Shown in pieces: positions 56,629 to 64,000 of a stretch of DNA of 64,000 bases (position 1 is its first letter; every line of letters begins with the position of its first letter). The translations under genes were made by a program, and so were the position numbers. Origin of the DNA: Haloferax larsenii JCM 13917 (GTDB lineage: Archaea; Halobacteriota; Halobacteria; Halobacteriales; Haloferacaceae); assembly GCF_000336955.1 (NCBI RefSeq), contig NZ_AOLI01000012.1, positions 12,358 to 76,357 on the forward strand. Direction: 5' to 3'. The notes beneath the pieces were generated by a model, which saw only the letters and a list, made by a program, of their open reading frames with translations, was not told the DNA's origin and made no database searches.

Positions 56629-57549
56629 TTAGTCGTCGAGGTACGGTTCGCACACCCGGCGGACACCCTCTTCGAACGAAATCTGGGGTTCCCAGCCGGT
56701 CGATTCGCGAATCTTCGTGCTGTCGGCCATCGTGTCGTGGACGTACACGTCGAGTGGGTTCTCGATGTACTTCGGGTCCACGTCGGTGCCGAGTGTCTCG
56801 TTTATCATCCGAACCATCTCGTTGAACGTGTAGCTCTCGCCCGTTCCGAGGTTGTAGATACCCTGCAGACGGTGCTCGGCGGCGAGTTCGATGCCGCGAA
56901 CGATGTCGTCGACGTGGGTGAAGTCGCGAGTCTGTGTTCCGTCGCCGAACAGTTCGGGACGCTCGCCGTTGGCGATTTTGTCGGCGAACTGCGCGATGGT
57001 GTTGGCGTACTCGCCTTTGTGTTCTTCTGCCCCACCGAAGCCCTGATAGACGGAGAAGAATCGCAGGCCGGCGAGGTGCATGTCGTAGTGGTTGTGGAAG
57101 TATTCGGCGTAGCGCTCGCGGGCGAGTTTCGACGCCTCGTACCCGGTTCGTGCCTCGACGGGCATGTCTTCGGGAGACGGCTCGGTTCGCGACCCGTAAA
57201 TCGAAGACGTGGAGGCGTAGACGACGGTGTCACAGCCGTCGTCACGAGCCTGTTCGACCGTGTTCACGAAGCCTTCGACGTTGACACGAGCACCCTTCGT
57301 CGGGTTCTCTTCGTGCATCGTGTACGACGAGAGGGCCGCGAGGTGGAACACCACGTCGACACCCTCGGTCGGCAGGTCGTCGTCGAGGACGCTCACGTCG
57401 TGGAACTCGACGCCGTCGTCGAGATTCTCCGGCGTACCGAGATAGAGGTCGTCGACGGCGACGACCTCGTTGTCCTCCGCGAGGTGGTTCGCGAGGTTCG
57501 ATCCAATGAAGCCAGCACCACCAGTGACGAGGACTCGCTTTCCGTTCAT
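56629..57549 (-). CDS. NAD-dependent sugar nucleotide epimerase/dehydratase
   Basis: A 306-residue short-chain dehydrogenase-type enzyme of the UDP-glucose 4-epimerase family. The NAD motif is VLVTGGAGFIGSNLA at about 5-19, and the active-site Tyr/Lys pair is TGYEASKLARE near 145. VYASTSSIYGSRTEPSPE near 115 carries the catalytic Ser/Thr. The start MNGKRVLVTGG at 57549 keeps the family length; the open frame continues upstream to 57627, but that part is not conserved. It likely acts on UDP-sugars and could feed surface glycan synthesis, but it is far from the agl block and the link is inference. Confidence 0.88.
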   Translation of the reverse strand: MNGKRVLVTGGAGFIGSNLANHLAEDNEVVAVDDLYLGTPENLDDGVEFHDVSVLDDDLPTEGVDVVFHLAALSSYTMHEENPTKGARVNVEGFVNTVEQARDDGCDTVVYASTSSIYGSRTEPSPEDMPVEARTGYEASKLARERYAEYFHNHYDMHLAGLRFFSVYQGFGGAEEHKGEYANTIAQFADKIANGERPELFGDGTQTRDFTHVDDIVRGIELAAEHRLQGIYNLGTGESYTFNEMVRMINETLGTDVDPKYIENPLDVYVHDTMADSTKIRESTGWEPQISFEEGVRRVCEPYLDD

Positions 57550-57714
57550 GGTCGACTCAACACTCGTCTGACGTAAAGTGCTATCGTCATCCCACCACCG
57601 AATCGTCAGACCAAAATAAACATTCATGAGTGTATAATGGTTGTAAATTAGACAAACGGTAGATTCGACCCCTCATCCATCGCATTTAAGGACGTATGTC
57701 GCCAACCACTCTCC

Positions 57715-58248
57715 ATGTCATCAATCGAACTGACATCGAGTCAGAAAACAATCCTCACGGCACTCATCAATCTCTACCGCGAGTCGGAAGATGCGGTCAA
57801 GGGCGAGGACATCGCCGAAGAGGTAAACCGTAACCCCGGGACGATTCGAAACCAGATGCAGAGCCTGAAAGCACTGCAGCTCGTCGAAGGTGTACCAGGT
57901 CCGAAAGGCGGCTACAAGCCGACTGCGAACGCATACGAAGCACTCGACGTCGAGAAGATGGACGAGCCGGCGTCCGTCCCGCTGTTCCACAACGACGAAC
58001 TCGTCGAAGGCGCAAACGTCGACGAAGTCGACCTGTCGAGCGTTCACCACCCCGAACTCTGCCGCGCCGAGATTCACGTTCAGGGCTCCGTCCGCGACTT
58101 CCACGAAGGCGACAAGGTCCGCGTCGGCCCGACGCCGCTTTCGAGGCTCGTCGTCGACGGTACTCTCGACGGAAAGGACGACACCAGCAATATCCTCATC
58201 CTGCGCATCGACGACATGAAGGCTCCTGTCGGCGACGCACAGCACTAA
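57715..58248 (+). CDS. winged-helix regulator with C-terminal TrmB-like/unknown domain
   Basis: A 177-residue soluble protein. Residues about 5-75 form a winged helix-turn-helix (SSQKTILTALINLYRESEDA, then GEDIAEEVNRNPGTIRNQMQ as recognition part, and KGGYKPT as wing). The rest is a beta-rich domain with GSVRDFHEGDKVRVGPTPLS. It is widely kept in haloarchaea and has been annotated as an Rrf2-like or unnamed regulator. I see no Fe-S cysteines, so an Rrf2-type sensor is doubtful. A catttaag about 28 bases before the ATG is a likely TATA box, so the gene is probably leaderless. Confidence 0.75.
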   Translation: MSSIELTSSQKTILTALINLYRESEDAVKGEDIAEEVNRNPGTIRNQMQSLKALQLVEGVPGPKGGYKPTANAYEALDVEKMDEPASVPLFHNDELVEGANVDEVDLSSVHHPELCRAEIHVQGSVRDFHEGDKVRVGPTPLSRLVVDGTLDGKDDTSNILILRIDDMKAPVGDAQH

Positions 58249-58402
58249 CTGTCGTCTTTCTTTCTCTCTTTTCTCCGCTCCGAGCCACTGCTCAATCCGA
58301 GTCGTCGTCGGGTCGAATCAGTGCTTCGCTGGCTGGATAAATAATCAAACGTTCGTTAAAAAACAGTCCGATACGTGAGACCGCGTGGTTGGGAGGGGCT
58401 GC

Positions 58403-59596
58403 TTAGAGGTCGCTCCACGCAGAGAGTGCGTGGTTGACCGTCGTCACGTCGGCAATCCAGTTCGCGGCGATACCCTTCTTCAGGACGCGAGCGAGCGGGC
58501 CGCCGAAGACGTTGACGGGGAACTCGCCGACGACCGGGAACTTGACCGCGTGAGCGACGGCGTCGTGACCGATGGAGATGACCGTCCCCTTGTCGGTGAA
58601 CGACCAGCGCTTGAGCGGGCGGCCGTCCATGGCGCGAGAGACGTTCTCGCCAGCGACGTCAGCAGCGTCCCAGGCGGCCTGTGCCGTCGGGGGCGCGACG
58701 TTGTCGGCACCCTGCTCGACGAGAGCACAGTCACCGACCGCGAAGATGCGGTCGTCGCTCGTCTGGAAGTCGTCTTCCGCGTAGAAGCGGTGCGAGCGCT
58801 CGTCCTGTTCGAGGTCGACGTCCTGTGCTTCGGGCTGGCCGGTGATACCGCCGGTCCAGACGAGCACGTCGTAGGCGAGTTCGTCGGGGTCTTCGTCCTC
58901 GCCGCCGCCGATGTAGACCGTCTCCTCGTCGACGTTCGAGATGAAGTCGCCCGTCAGAATCTCGATGTCGAGCGCTTCGAGGCGCTTCCGGAGTGCACCC
59001 TGTAGCTCTGGGTCGTTGCCCGGGAAGATTTCGTCCATCCCTTCGACGAGTTGGATGTCGATGGGTGCGCGGTTCTGGTCGCGGTACTCGGCGACCTCGG
59101 CGGCCGTCTGGATACCGGAGAGGCCGGCACCGCCGATGACGACTTTCGCGGGGTCATCACGGGAGGCGTCGGCCGACGCCTGTTTGATGTCCTGGTGAAT
59201 CTCGCGGGCGTCGTCGAGGCCCTTGAGCTGGTGGGCGTACTTTTTGAGGCCATCGATGCCGAAGAACGCGGTCGAAGAGCCGATAGCGACCAGCAGATAG
59301 TCGTAGTCGACCGTGTCGCCACCTTCGAGTTCGACGACGCGCTCGTCGACGTCGACGTTCGTGGCGCGACCCTTGACGAAGTTCGTCTCGGGCGATTTCA
59401 CGTCGTCGATGGGAATTGCGATGCTCGATTCGACGCTCGGGTCGCGAATGCAACGGTGGACCTCGTGCAGCACGAGGTGGTAGTCGTGTTCGGCGACCCA
59501 CGTCAGTTCCGCGTCGTACCCGAGTTCTTCTTCGAGGCGCTTTACGGCACCGGCACCGGCGTACCCGGAGCCGAGAACGACGACCTGTGTACTCAT
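58403..59596 (-). CDS. NADH dehydrogenase type II (FAD/NAD disulfide-family)
   Basis: A 397-residue single-subunit flavoprotein that oxidises NADH and passes electrons to quinone without pumping protons. The FAD motif is VVLGSGYAGAGAVKRLEEEL at the N-terminus, the NAD motif is VVIGGAGLSGIQTAAEVAEY near 155-174, and the second FAD motif is IFAVGDCALVEQG near 285. The start MSTQVVVLGSG at 59596 fits the family better than an upstream in-frame ATG at 59647. The C-terminal hydrophobic/amphipathic part (about 360-397) may attach it to the membrane. It lies alone between a regulator and the uridine phosphorylase gene. Confidence 0.88.
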   Translation of the reverse strand: MSTQVVVLGSGYAGAGAVKRLEEELGYDAELTWVAEHDYHLVLHEVHRCIRDPSVESSIAIPIDDVKSPETNFVKGRATNVDVDERVVELEGGDTVDYDYLLVAIGSSTAFFGIDGLKKYAHQLKGLDDAREIHQDIKQASADASRDDPAKVVIGGAGLSGIQTAAEVAEYRDQNRAPIDIQLVEGMDEIFPGNDPELQGALRKRLEALDIEILTGDFISNVDEETVYIGGGEDEDPDELAYDVLVWTGGITGQPEAQDVDLEQDERSHRFYAEDDFQTSDDRIFAVGDCALVEQGADNVAPPTAQAAWDAADVAGENVSRAMDGRPLKRWSFTDKGTVISIGHDAVAHAVKFPVVGEFPVNVFGGPLARVLKKGIAANWIADVTTVNHALSAWSDL

Positions 59597-59730
59597 GTCG
59601 TCGTCTGTGTAGTCATTAGATAAAGGGGCTTTGAAACGCGCTCCCAATTCGCGCCGATTTGACGGCTACACCGCCCGAGTCGTCGAAATTCTACTTCGAC
59701 GGTTGTCGATTTACTCGGATTCGTGTGTGT

Positions 59731-60549
59731 TCACTCCAGCGACAGGCCCGGATGCCACTGTTCGACGCCAGCCTCGCGTTTCACCTCGTCCATCTTTGCG
59801 AGGAGGTGGACGGCGAGACTCCCGACTTCGGCCGCGCGAGACTCGCCTTCGGTTCGGAACTCGCCGGTGACGCGGTTCGCGTAGACAGAACAGACCGCAC
59901 CGGCGCGGAGTCCGTAGACGTTGGCGATGGTGAGCAGTGCAGAGGCCTCCATCTCGATGTTCTTCACGTTCGCGTTCTGGAGTTCCTCGACGAGCGAGTC
60001 CGACCCTGCGGCGCGGAACTCCTCGAATCCGGGACGACCCTGTCCGGCGTAGAACGAGTCGGCGCTCATCGTCAGTCCGACGTGGTAGTCGTAGCCGAGA
60101 CGCTCGGCGGCGGCGACGAGGGCGGAGACAACTTCGTGGTCGGCGACGGCGGGGTAGTCCTCGCGGACGTACTCTTTCGAGGTTCCTTCCTGTCGGACGG
60201 CACCGGACGTGATGACGAGGTCGCCGACGTCCATCTCGGGCTGAATCGCACCGCACGAACCGACGCGGATGAAGGTATCGACACCGACGCGAGCGAGTTC
60301 TTCGACGGCGATAGCTGCGGAGGGACTTCCGATACCCGTCGAGGTGACGGAGATAGGCGTCCCGTCGTAAGTGCCCGTCGCGGTTCGGTACTCGCGGTGG
60401 TAGGCCTTCTCCTCGGAATCCTCCCAGAGGGCAGTTACTTTGTCGACACGCTCCGGGTTCCCGGGGAGCAACACGGCGTCTGCGAGGTCCTCGGGACCGA
60501 CTTCGAGGTGGTACTGGACCTCTGCGTTCGGGTCCTCACTGTCGTTCAT
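59731..60549 (-). CDS. udp: uridine phosphorylase
   Basis: A 272-residue nucleoside phosphorylase that splits uridine into uracil and ribose 1-phosphate. The PNP/UDP type I signatures are VLLPGNPERVDKV near 28, GIGSPSAAIAVEELARVGVD near 73 and RVGSCGAIQPEMDVGDLVI near 95-113. The C-terminal NVKNIEMEASALLTIANVYG near 195-214 carries the ribose-binding Met/Glu. The specificity for uridine over purines is assigned from family resemblance and from cytidine deaminase just upstream (45 bases), which would feed it. In haloarchaea such genes link nucleoside breakdown to central metabolism. Confidence 0.85.
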   Translation of the reverse strand: MNDSEDPNAEVQYHLEVGPEDLADAVLLPGNPERVDKVTALWEDSEEKAYHREYRTATGTYDGTPISVTSTGIGSPSAAIAVEELARVGVDTFIRVGSCGAIQPEMDVGDLVITSGAVRQEGTSKEYVREDYPAVADHEVVSALVAAAERLGYDYHVGLTMSADSFYAGQGRPGFEEFRAAGSDSLVEELQNANVKNIEMEASALLTIANVYGLRAGAVCSVYANRVTGEFRTEGESRAAEVGSLAVHLLAKMDEVKREAGVEQWHPGLSLE

Positions 60550-60594
60550 GTGGGTACTCCCGGGGGGACGGTGGAAATTCTTGCGTTCCGCAGT

Positions 60595-61017
60595 CTACTC
60601 CTCAGCGTCGCGCTGTTCGGCGGCCGCTTCGAGCGTGTCGAGTGAGATGGTGTTCGGGAGCAGTTCGCCAAGGGTGTACTCGGCCGTCTCCTCGCCGCCG
60701 AGGTCGCAGACGATTTCGAGGTCTTCGTCGGCGAACTCCGCGAGCGTCTGGCGACACATCCCACAGGGGGTGACGCCGTCTCGCGCCCCCGAGGTGACGA
60801 CGATACGGTCGAACTCCGTGTGGCCGTTTTTGACGGCTTCGGCGATGGCGACTTCCTCGGCGTGGAGACTGTTCGAGTAGTTCGCGTTCTCGATATTACA
60901 GCCAACGAAGACGGTGCCGTCGGCGGTTCGGAGGGCCGCACCGACGGTGTACTCGGAGTACGGGGTGTAGGCGTTGTCGAGAGCGTCGCGGGCGCGTTCG
61001 ACGAGTGCTTCGGGCAT
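60595..61017 (-). CDS. cdd: cytidine deaminase
   Basis: A 140-residue zinc enzyme that turns cytidine into uridine and ammonia. The catalytic motif is LHAEEVAIAE (zinc-bound His52 and proton-shuttle Glu54), with the second zinc site TPCGMCRQTL (Cys85, Cys88). YTPYSEYTVGAALRTADG near 18-35 matches the family start. The length is that of the short, homotetrameric type. It is 45 bases upstream of udp on the same strand, and together they would break cytidine down to uracil and ribose 1-phosphate. Confidence 0.93.
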   Translation of the reverse strand: MPEALVERARDALDNAYTPYSEYTVGAALRTADGTVFVGCNIENANYSNSLHAEEVAIAEAVKNGHTEFDRIVVTSGARDGVTPCGMCRQTLAEFADEDLEIVCDLGGEETAEYTLGELLPNTISLDTLEAAAEQRDAEE

Positions 61018-61130
61018 CGTGTCGCGGAATTCGTGCGGTGTCGCTTATGTGGTTCGTCTCGTGGGCAGTCTCGTTACGTGGGCTACCCAATCCCGCAAGG
61101 GACTATACGGTTCGGCCACTAGCCCGCGTC

Positions 61131-61382
61131 GTGAGCGATAGAATGGGCGGTCGGCGGGTCTTCCTCGTCATCGGTGTGAGTGTCGTCCTCATCTCGGGTA
61201 TCCTCGGCGTGTTTATCGGAGAAAACGGCGGGCAAGTCACCGAGTCGATACAACTGTTCGGCGTGCTGTCGCTGCCGACGACGCCCGTCGCGTTCGCCCT
61301 CTACGGGATGGTCGTCTCGGTGTTCGCCCTCGGTGCGCTGTTCGGTCTCGTCGAGTTCGCGTCGCGTCTCGAAGAGGCCTGA
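61131..61382 (+). CDS. small two-helix membrane protein
   Basis: An 83-residue protein. A GTG at 61131 is preferred because a TATA-like actata sits about 26 bases upstream, which fits a leaderless transcript; an in-frame ATG four codons later at 61143 is the alternative. Two hydrophobic segments, about 10-28 (VFLVIGVSVVLISGILGVFI) and 48-75 (VAFALYGMVVSVFALGALFG), are visible. No family is recognised. The next small membrane gene starts 75 bases on. Confidence 0.6.
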   Translation: MSDRMGGRRVFLVIGVSVVLISGILGVFIGENGGQVTESIQLFGVLSLPTTPVAFALYGMVVSVFALGALFGLVEFASRLEEA

Positions 61383-61457
61383 GACGAACTGACCGAATCG
61401 AACACGTCGCAGAACGAAAGGGCACTGCTTTTTTCCATCCACGCCCGAGGGACGAGC

Positions 61458-61724
61458 ATGGACGCGCCCTCGTCGACCTCGACGCCGACTTCGTCCGATG
61501 AGTCCGGGCCCGGTCCGCTCCCGGAAGAAGAGGGCGGAAAAAACCGAAAACGCGCTGCGCTGGCGACAGCACCGTTTCTGGCGCTCGGGCTCGCAGACGT
61601 GGTCCTCATCTTACTTCAGGGACTCGAACCCCTGTGGGGCTTCGCTATCCTCCCGCCGATTCTGTTCTGTAGCGTGCTGTCGTGGATTGTCTTCAGCACC
61701 GACTTCCTCGAAGACCGGACCTGA
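61458..61724 (+). CDS. small two-helix membrane protein with acidic N-terminal tail
   Basis: An 88-residue protein. The first 30 residues are Ser/Thr/Pro- and Glu-rich, followed by KNRKRAA and two membrane segments, about 36-54 and 58-79, and the charged end DFLEDRT. No family is recognised. It is on the same strand as the previous small membrane protein and converges on the GNAT gene, with only 9 bases between stops. Confidence 0.6.
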   Translation: MDAPSSTSTPTSSDESGPGPLPEEEGGKNRKRAALATAPFLALGLADVVLILLQGLEPLWGFAILPPILFCSVLSWIVFSTDFLEDRT

Positions 61725-61733
61725 AATCCGGGT

Positions 61734-62318
61734 TCACCGTCGGAGGTTCGTCGAATACTTCGTCGGCGTCTCCTCGTCGTAGCCGAAGTCTTCCGCCGAG
61801 AGTTCAGACTCTCCGGCACCGGAGTCGGCCATCGGCGCCGCCGACTTGAATCGCTCTCGGAGTCGCTCCGGCATGGCGAACTCGTCGCGGTCGAGGCGCA
61901 CCGCGATGGCGTCTGAGTCGTCCGCTTTGACCTGTTCGAGGCGCTCGTGCACCTCGTCCGGAAGGTCACGAGCGTCCACGGGGTCGAATCCCAACTGCGT
62001 GCAGTACCGATACGCCGACGAAAAGCCGTAGACCGTGTCGAATCCTTCGGCGCTGGCCCGGTCGACGAGGCGTTCGATGACGTGTGCGCCGACGCCCTGC
62101 CGTCGCCATCGCTCGGGCACGCCGACACACGTTATCTCGCAGAACGGCTCGTCGCCCTTGTGGACGCGAATCCTGCCGAATCCGGCCTTCTCGTTGGTTT
62201 CTTCGTCGAGCGCGATGACGTAGTCGCGGGACCGAAACGCGCCATCGTCGAACCCCAGTTCCTCGAGCGCGTCGAGCAACCAGACCTCGTCTCGGTTCTT
62301 GGCATCCCGGACGTACAT
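61734..62318 (-). CDS. GNAT-family N-acetyltransferase
   Basis: A 194-residue cytosolic acetyltransferase. The acetyl-CoA motif A is VPERWRRQGVGAHVIERLVD near 84-103, preceded by EPFCEITCVGV. YGFSSAYRYCTQLGFDPVD near 115 is the C-terminal part of the fold. About 50 C-terminal residues (FKSAAPMADSGAGESELSAE and onward) form an acidic tail outside the core. The start at 62318 is chosen because family similarity begins there. The acceptor is unknown. Confidence 0.82.
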   Translation of the reverse strand: MYVRDAKNRDEVWLLDALEELGFDDGAFRSRDYVIALDEETNEKAGFGRIRVHKGDEPFCEITCVGVPERWRRQGVGAHVIERLVDRASAEGFDTVYGFSSAYRYCTQLGFDPVDARDLPDEVHERLEQVKADDSDAIAVRLDRDEFAMPERLRERFKSAAPMADSGAGESELSAEDFGYDEETPTKYSTNLRR

Positions 62319-62441
62319 AGTGCAGTATAGCTGACGGGCCGACAAAAACACCCCGGGCGAACCACCCAATCGTCGGTTGCCGCCCGGATTCCAAATGAAA
62401 GACAGTAAAGATTCTTGGTTGCCGTCGCGGTATGTCGGTTT

Positions 62442-64000
62442 ATGGACGTACCCGATACCGACACGGTGGTGCACGAACCGGACCCGGAATTCGTCGACGA
62501 CGCCAACGTGACGAAGTTCATGCGGGCGTACGACATCGACGACTACGACGAACTCATCGAGCGGACCACGACCGAGATGCCGGGTGTGGGGGCCTCCGGC
62601 GTCGAGTGGTTCTGGGACGAACTCGTCGACTATCTCGGCATCGACTTCTACGAAGACTACGACGAGGTGCGCGATAACAGCGAGGGACCACAGTTCACAG
62701 ACTGGTACCCCGGCGGCGAAATCAACATCGCCCACAACGTGCTGGACCGCCACGCCGCAGTCGACTCGCCGGACCGAAACCGCGTCGCCTGCATCTGGGA
62801 AGGCGAAGACGGTGAGGTCGTCGAACAGACCTACCACGACCTCTACCGGGAAGCAAACCGCGTCGCCAACGTCCTCGAATCCTACGGCATCGGTACTGGT
62901 GACACGGTCGGGCTCTACATGCCGATGGTTCCCGAAGTCATCTCCATCCTCTATGGGTGTTTCAAAGTCGGCGCTATCGCCGTCCCCATCTTCTCCGGGT
63001 TCGGCGTCGACGCCACGGCGACCCGTCTCGAAGACCCCGAGTGCTCGGTGCTCTTTACCGCAGACGGCTTCTACCGCCGTGGCTCGGAGGTCCGCCTGAA
63101 GGAGACCGCCGACGAAGCCATCGAGGAAGCCGGGTGCGTCGAACACACGGTCGTCTACCAGCGGTTCGAAGACGGCGAAGGCGGCGAAACCGACATCCCG
63201 TGGCACGACGAGCGCGACGAGTGGTGGGACGACACCGTCGGCGAGGCTGCTGCGGAGTACGAGACGAAGCGACTCCCCTCGGACGCCGAGTCGATGCTCC
63301 TGTACTCCTCGGGGACGACCGGCAAGCCGAAAGGCATCGTCCACACTCACGCGGGCGTCCAGATGCAGACGGCCAAAGAGATTCACTTCGGCTTCGACCA
63401 GAAACCCGAAGACCGCTTCTTCTGGGTCTCCGATATCGGCTGGATGATGGGACCGTGGACGCTCATCGGGAACCACACCTTCGCCGGAACCATCTTCATG
63501 TACGAGGGCGCGCCCGACTACCCGGAACCGGACCGCTTCTGGGAGATGATAGAGCGCCACCGTCTCACGACCTTCGGCATCTCGCCGACGGCAATCCGCG
63601 CGCTCCGCAAGTACGGCGACGAGCACGTCGAGAAGCACGACCTGTCGAGCCTCCGGCTCCTCGGGTCCACCGGCGAGCCGTGGGACCCCGAATCGTGGGT
63701 GTGGTTCTACGAGAACGTCGGCGGAGGCGAGGCACCCATCATCAACATCTCCGGTGGGACCGAAATTTGTGGGTGCTTCCTCATGCCGATGCCGACCCAA
63801 CCCCTCAAACCGTGCAGTCTGGGCGGTCCGGGTCTCGGGATGGACATCGACATCGTGGACTCCTCGGGCGAATCTATCGCCGACACTCACGAACGCGGTT
63901 TCCTCGTCGCCCGCGACTCCTGTCCGTCGATGACCAAGAGCCTCTGGTCCGGCGACGAGCGCTACCTCGATACCTACTGGTCGTCGTGGGACGACCTCTG
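62442..64000 (+). CDS. acyl/acetyl-CoA synthetase, AMP-forming (cut by window end)
   Basis: An adenylate-forming enzyme that activates acetate or another short acid to the acyl-CoA through acyl-AMP. The visible 519 residues, cut by the window edge, lack the C-terminal domain. The phosphate-binding loop YSSGTTGKPKG begins at residue 288 and FWVSDIGWMMGPW follows near 328; NISGGTEICGCF near 430 is the A5-type motif. The N-terminal region FVDDANVTKFMRAY matches haloarchaeal ACS-like proteins. The ATG at 62442 starts the coherent frame. Chain-length preference cannot be stated from this part. Confidence 0.88.
   Translation, partial: MDVPDTDTVVHEPDPEFVDDANVTKFMRAYDIDDYDELIERTTTEMPGVGASGVEWFWDELVDYLGIDFYEDYDEVRDNSEGPQFTDWYPGGEINIAHNVLDRHAAVDSPDRNRVACIWEGEDGEVVEQTYHDLYREANRVANVLESYGIGTGDTVGLYMPMVPEVISILYGCFKVGAIAVPIFSGFGVDATATRLEDPECSVLFTADGFYRRGSEVRLKETADEAIEEAGCVEHTVVYQRFEDGEGGETDIPWHDERDEWWDDTVGEAAAEYETKRLPSDAESMLLYSSGTTGKPKGIVHTHAGVQMQTAKEIHFGFDQKPEDRFFWVSDIGWMMGPWTLIGNHTFAGTIFMYEGAPDYPEPDRFWEMIERHRLTTFGISPTAIRALRKYGDEHVEKHDLSSLRLLGSTGEPWDPESWVWFYENVGGGEAPIINISGGTEICGCFLMPMPTQPLKPCSLGGPGLGMDIDIVDSSGESIADTHERGFLVARDSCPSMTKSLWSGDERYLDTYWSSWDDL

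Overview
The window looks like chromosome of a haloarchaeon, most probably a Haloferax close to H. volcanii. The evidence is high GC, very acidic proteins, many leaderless genes with a TATA box about 25-30 bases upstream, and an N-glycosylation gene order (aglF-aglI-aglG-aglB-aglM) that matches what I recall of H. volcanii. Species assignment is inference. I found no rRNA, tRNA or CRISPR array. Long open frames antisense to real genes are a by-product of GC-rich haloarchaeal codons and were left out.

Region 1-2140 is an AT-richer accessory patch. It holds a Tat-type lipoprotein of the GQSN/CE6 (sialate O-acetylesterase-like) SGNH hydrolase family and a decayed IS6-like element whose two inverted ends are still visible. 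Region 2214-9660 is the glycosylation block: AglF (sugar nucleotidyltransferase), glycosyltransferases AglI and AglG, oligosaccharyltransferase AglB and UDP-glucose dehydrogenase AglM. A DUF368 membrane protein (candidate polyprenyl-phosphate transporter) diverges from aglM. Next come a methyltransferase, a HEWD protein, CutA, a HAD phosphatase and an Orc1/Cdc6-like ATPase with an altered Walker B.

Region 14.3-24.5 kb carries glycerol catabolism. glpABC (membrane glycerol-3-phosphate dehydrogenase) and glpK with a membrane protein are separated by glmS and a GlmU-like nucleotidyltransferase, which make amino-sugar nucleotides. The glpK promoter has a clear palindrome between TATA box and start, a likely operator.

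Region 24.6-34.8 kb has ileS, a lipoprotein, a thioesterase, a bifunctional-nuclease-domain protein, a membrane-anchored winged-helix regulator, glycerate 2-kinase, and a TraB/M50 membrane-protease pair that overlaps by 4 bases. Two gene-free stretches follow, one purine-rich with repeats and one AT-rich with palindromes, leading to purM.

Region 35.9-64 kb is mainly housekeeping: purM, a P450, an HTH-CBS regulator, UPF0212, proteasome beta subunit, a GCS2-family ligase, ATP-dependent DNA ligase, top6BA diverging from gyrBA, tandem small membrane paralogs, Nudix, arginase, an epimerase, a regulator, NDH-2-type dehydrogenase, uridine phosphorylase, cytidine deaminase, small membrane proteins, a GNAT enzyme and an acyl-CoA synthetase cut by the window end.

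The most interesting leads are the six consecutive N-glycosylation sequons at the AglB C-terminus, the DUF368 gene beside the glycosylation block, the accessory CE6 lipoprotein at its edge, the Walker-B-altered Orc-like ATPase and the TraB-M50 pair. I did not see a convincing wholly new multi-gene system.
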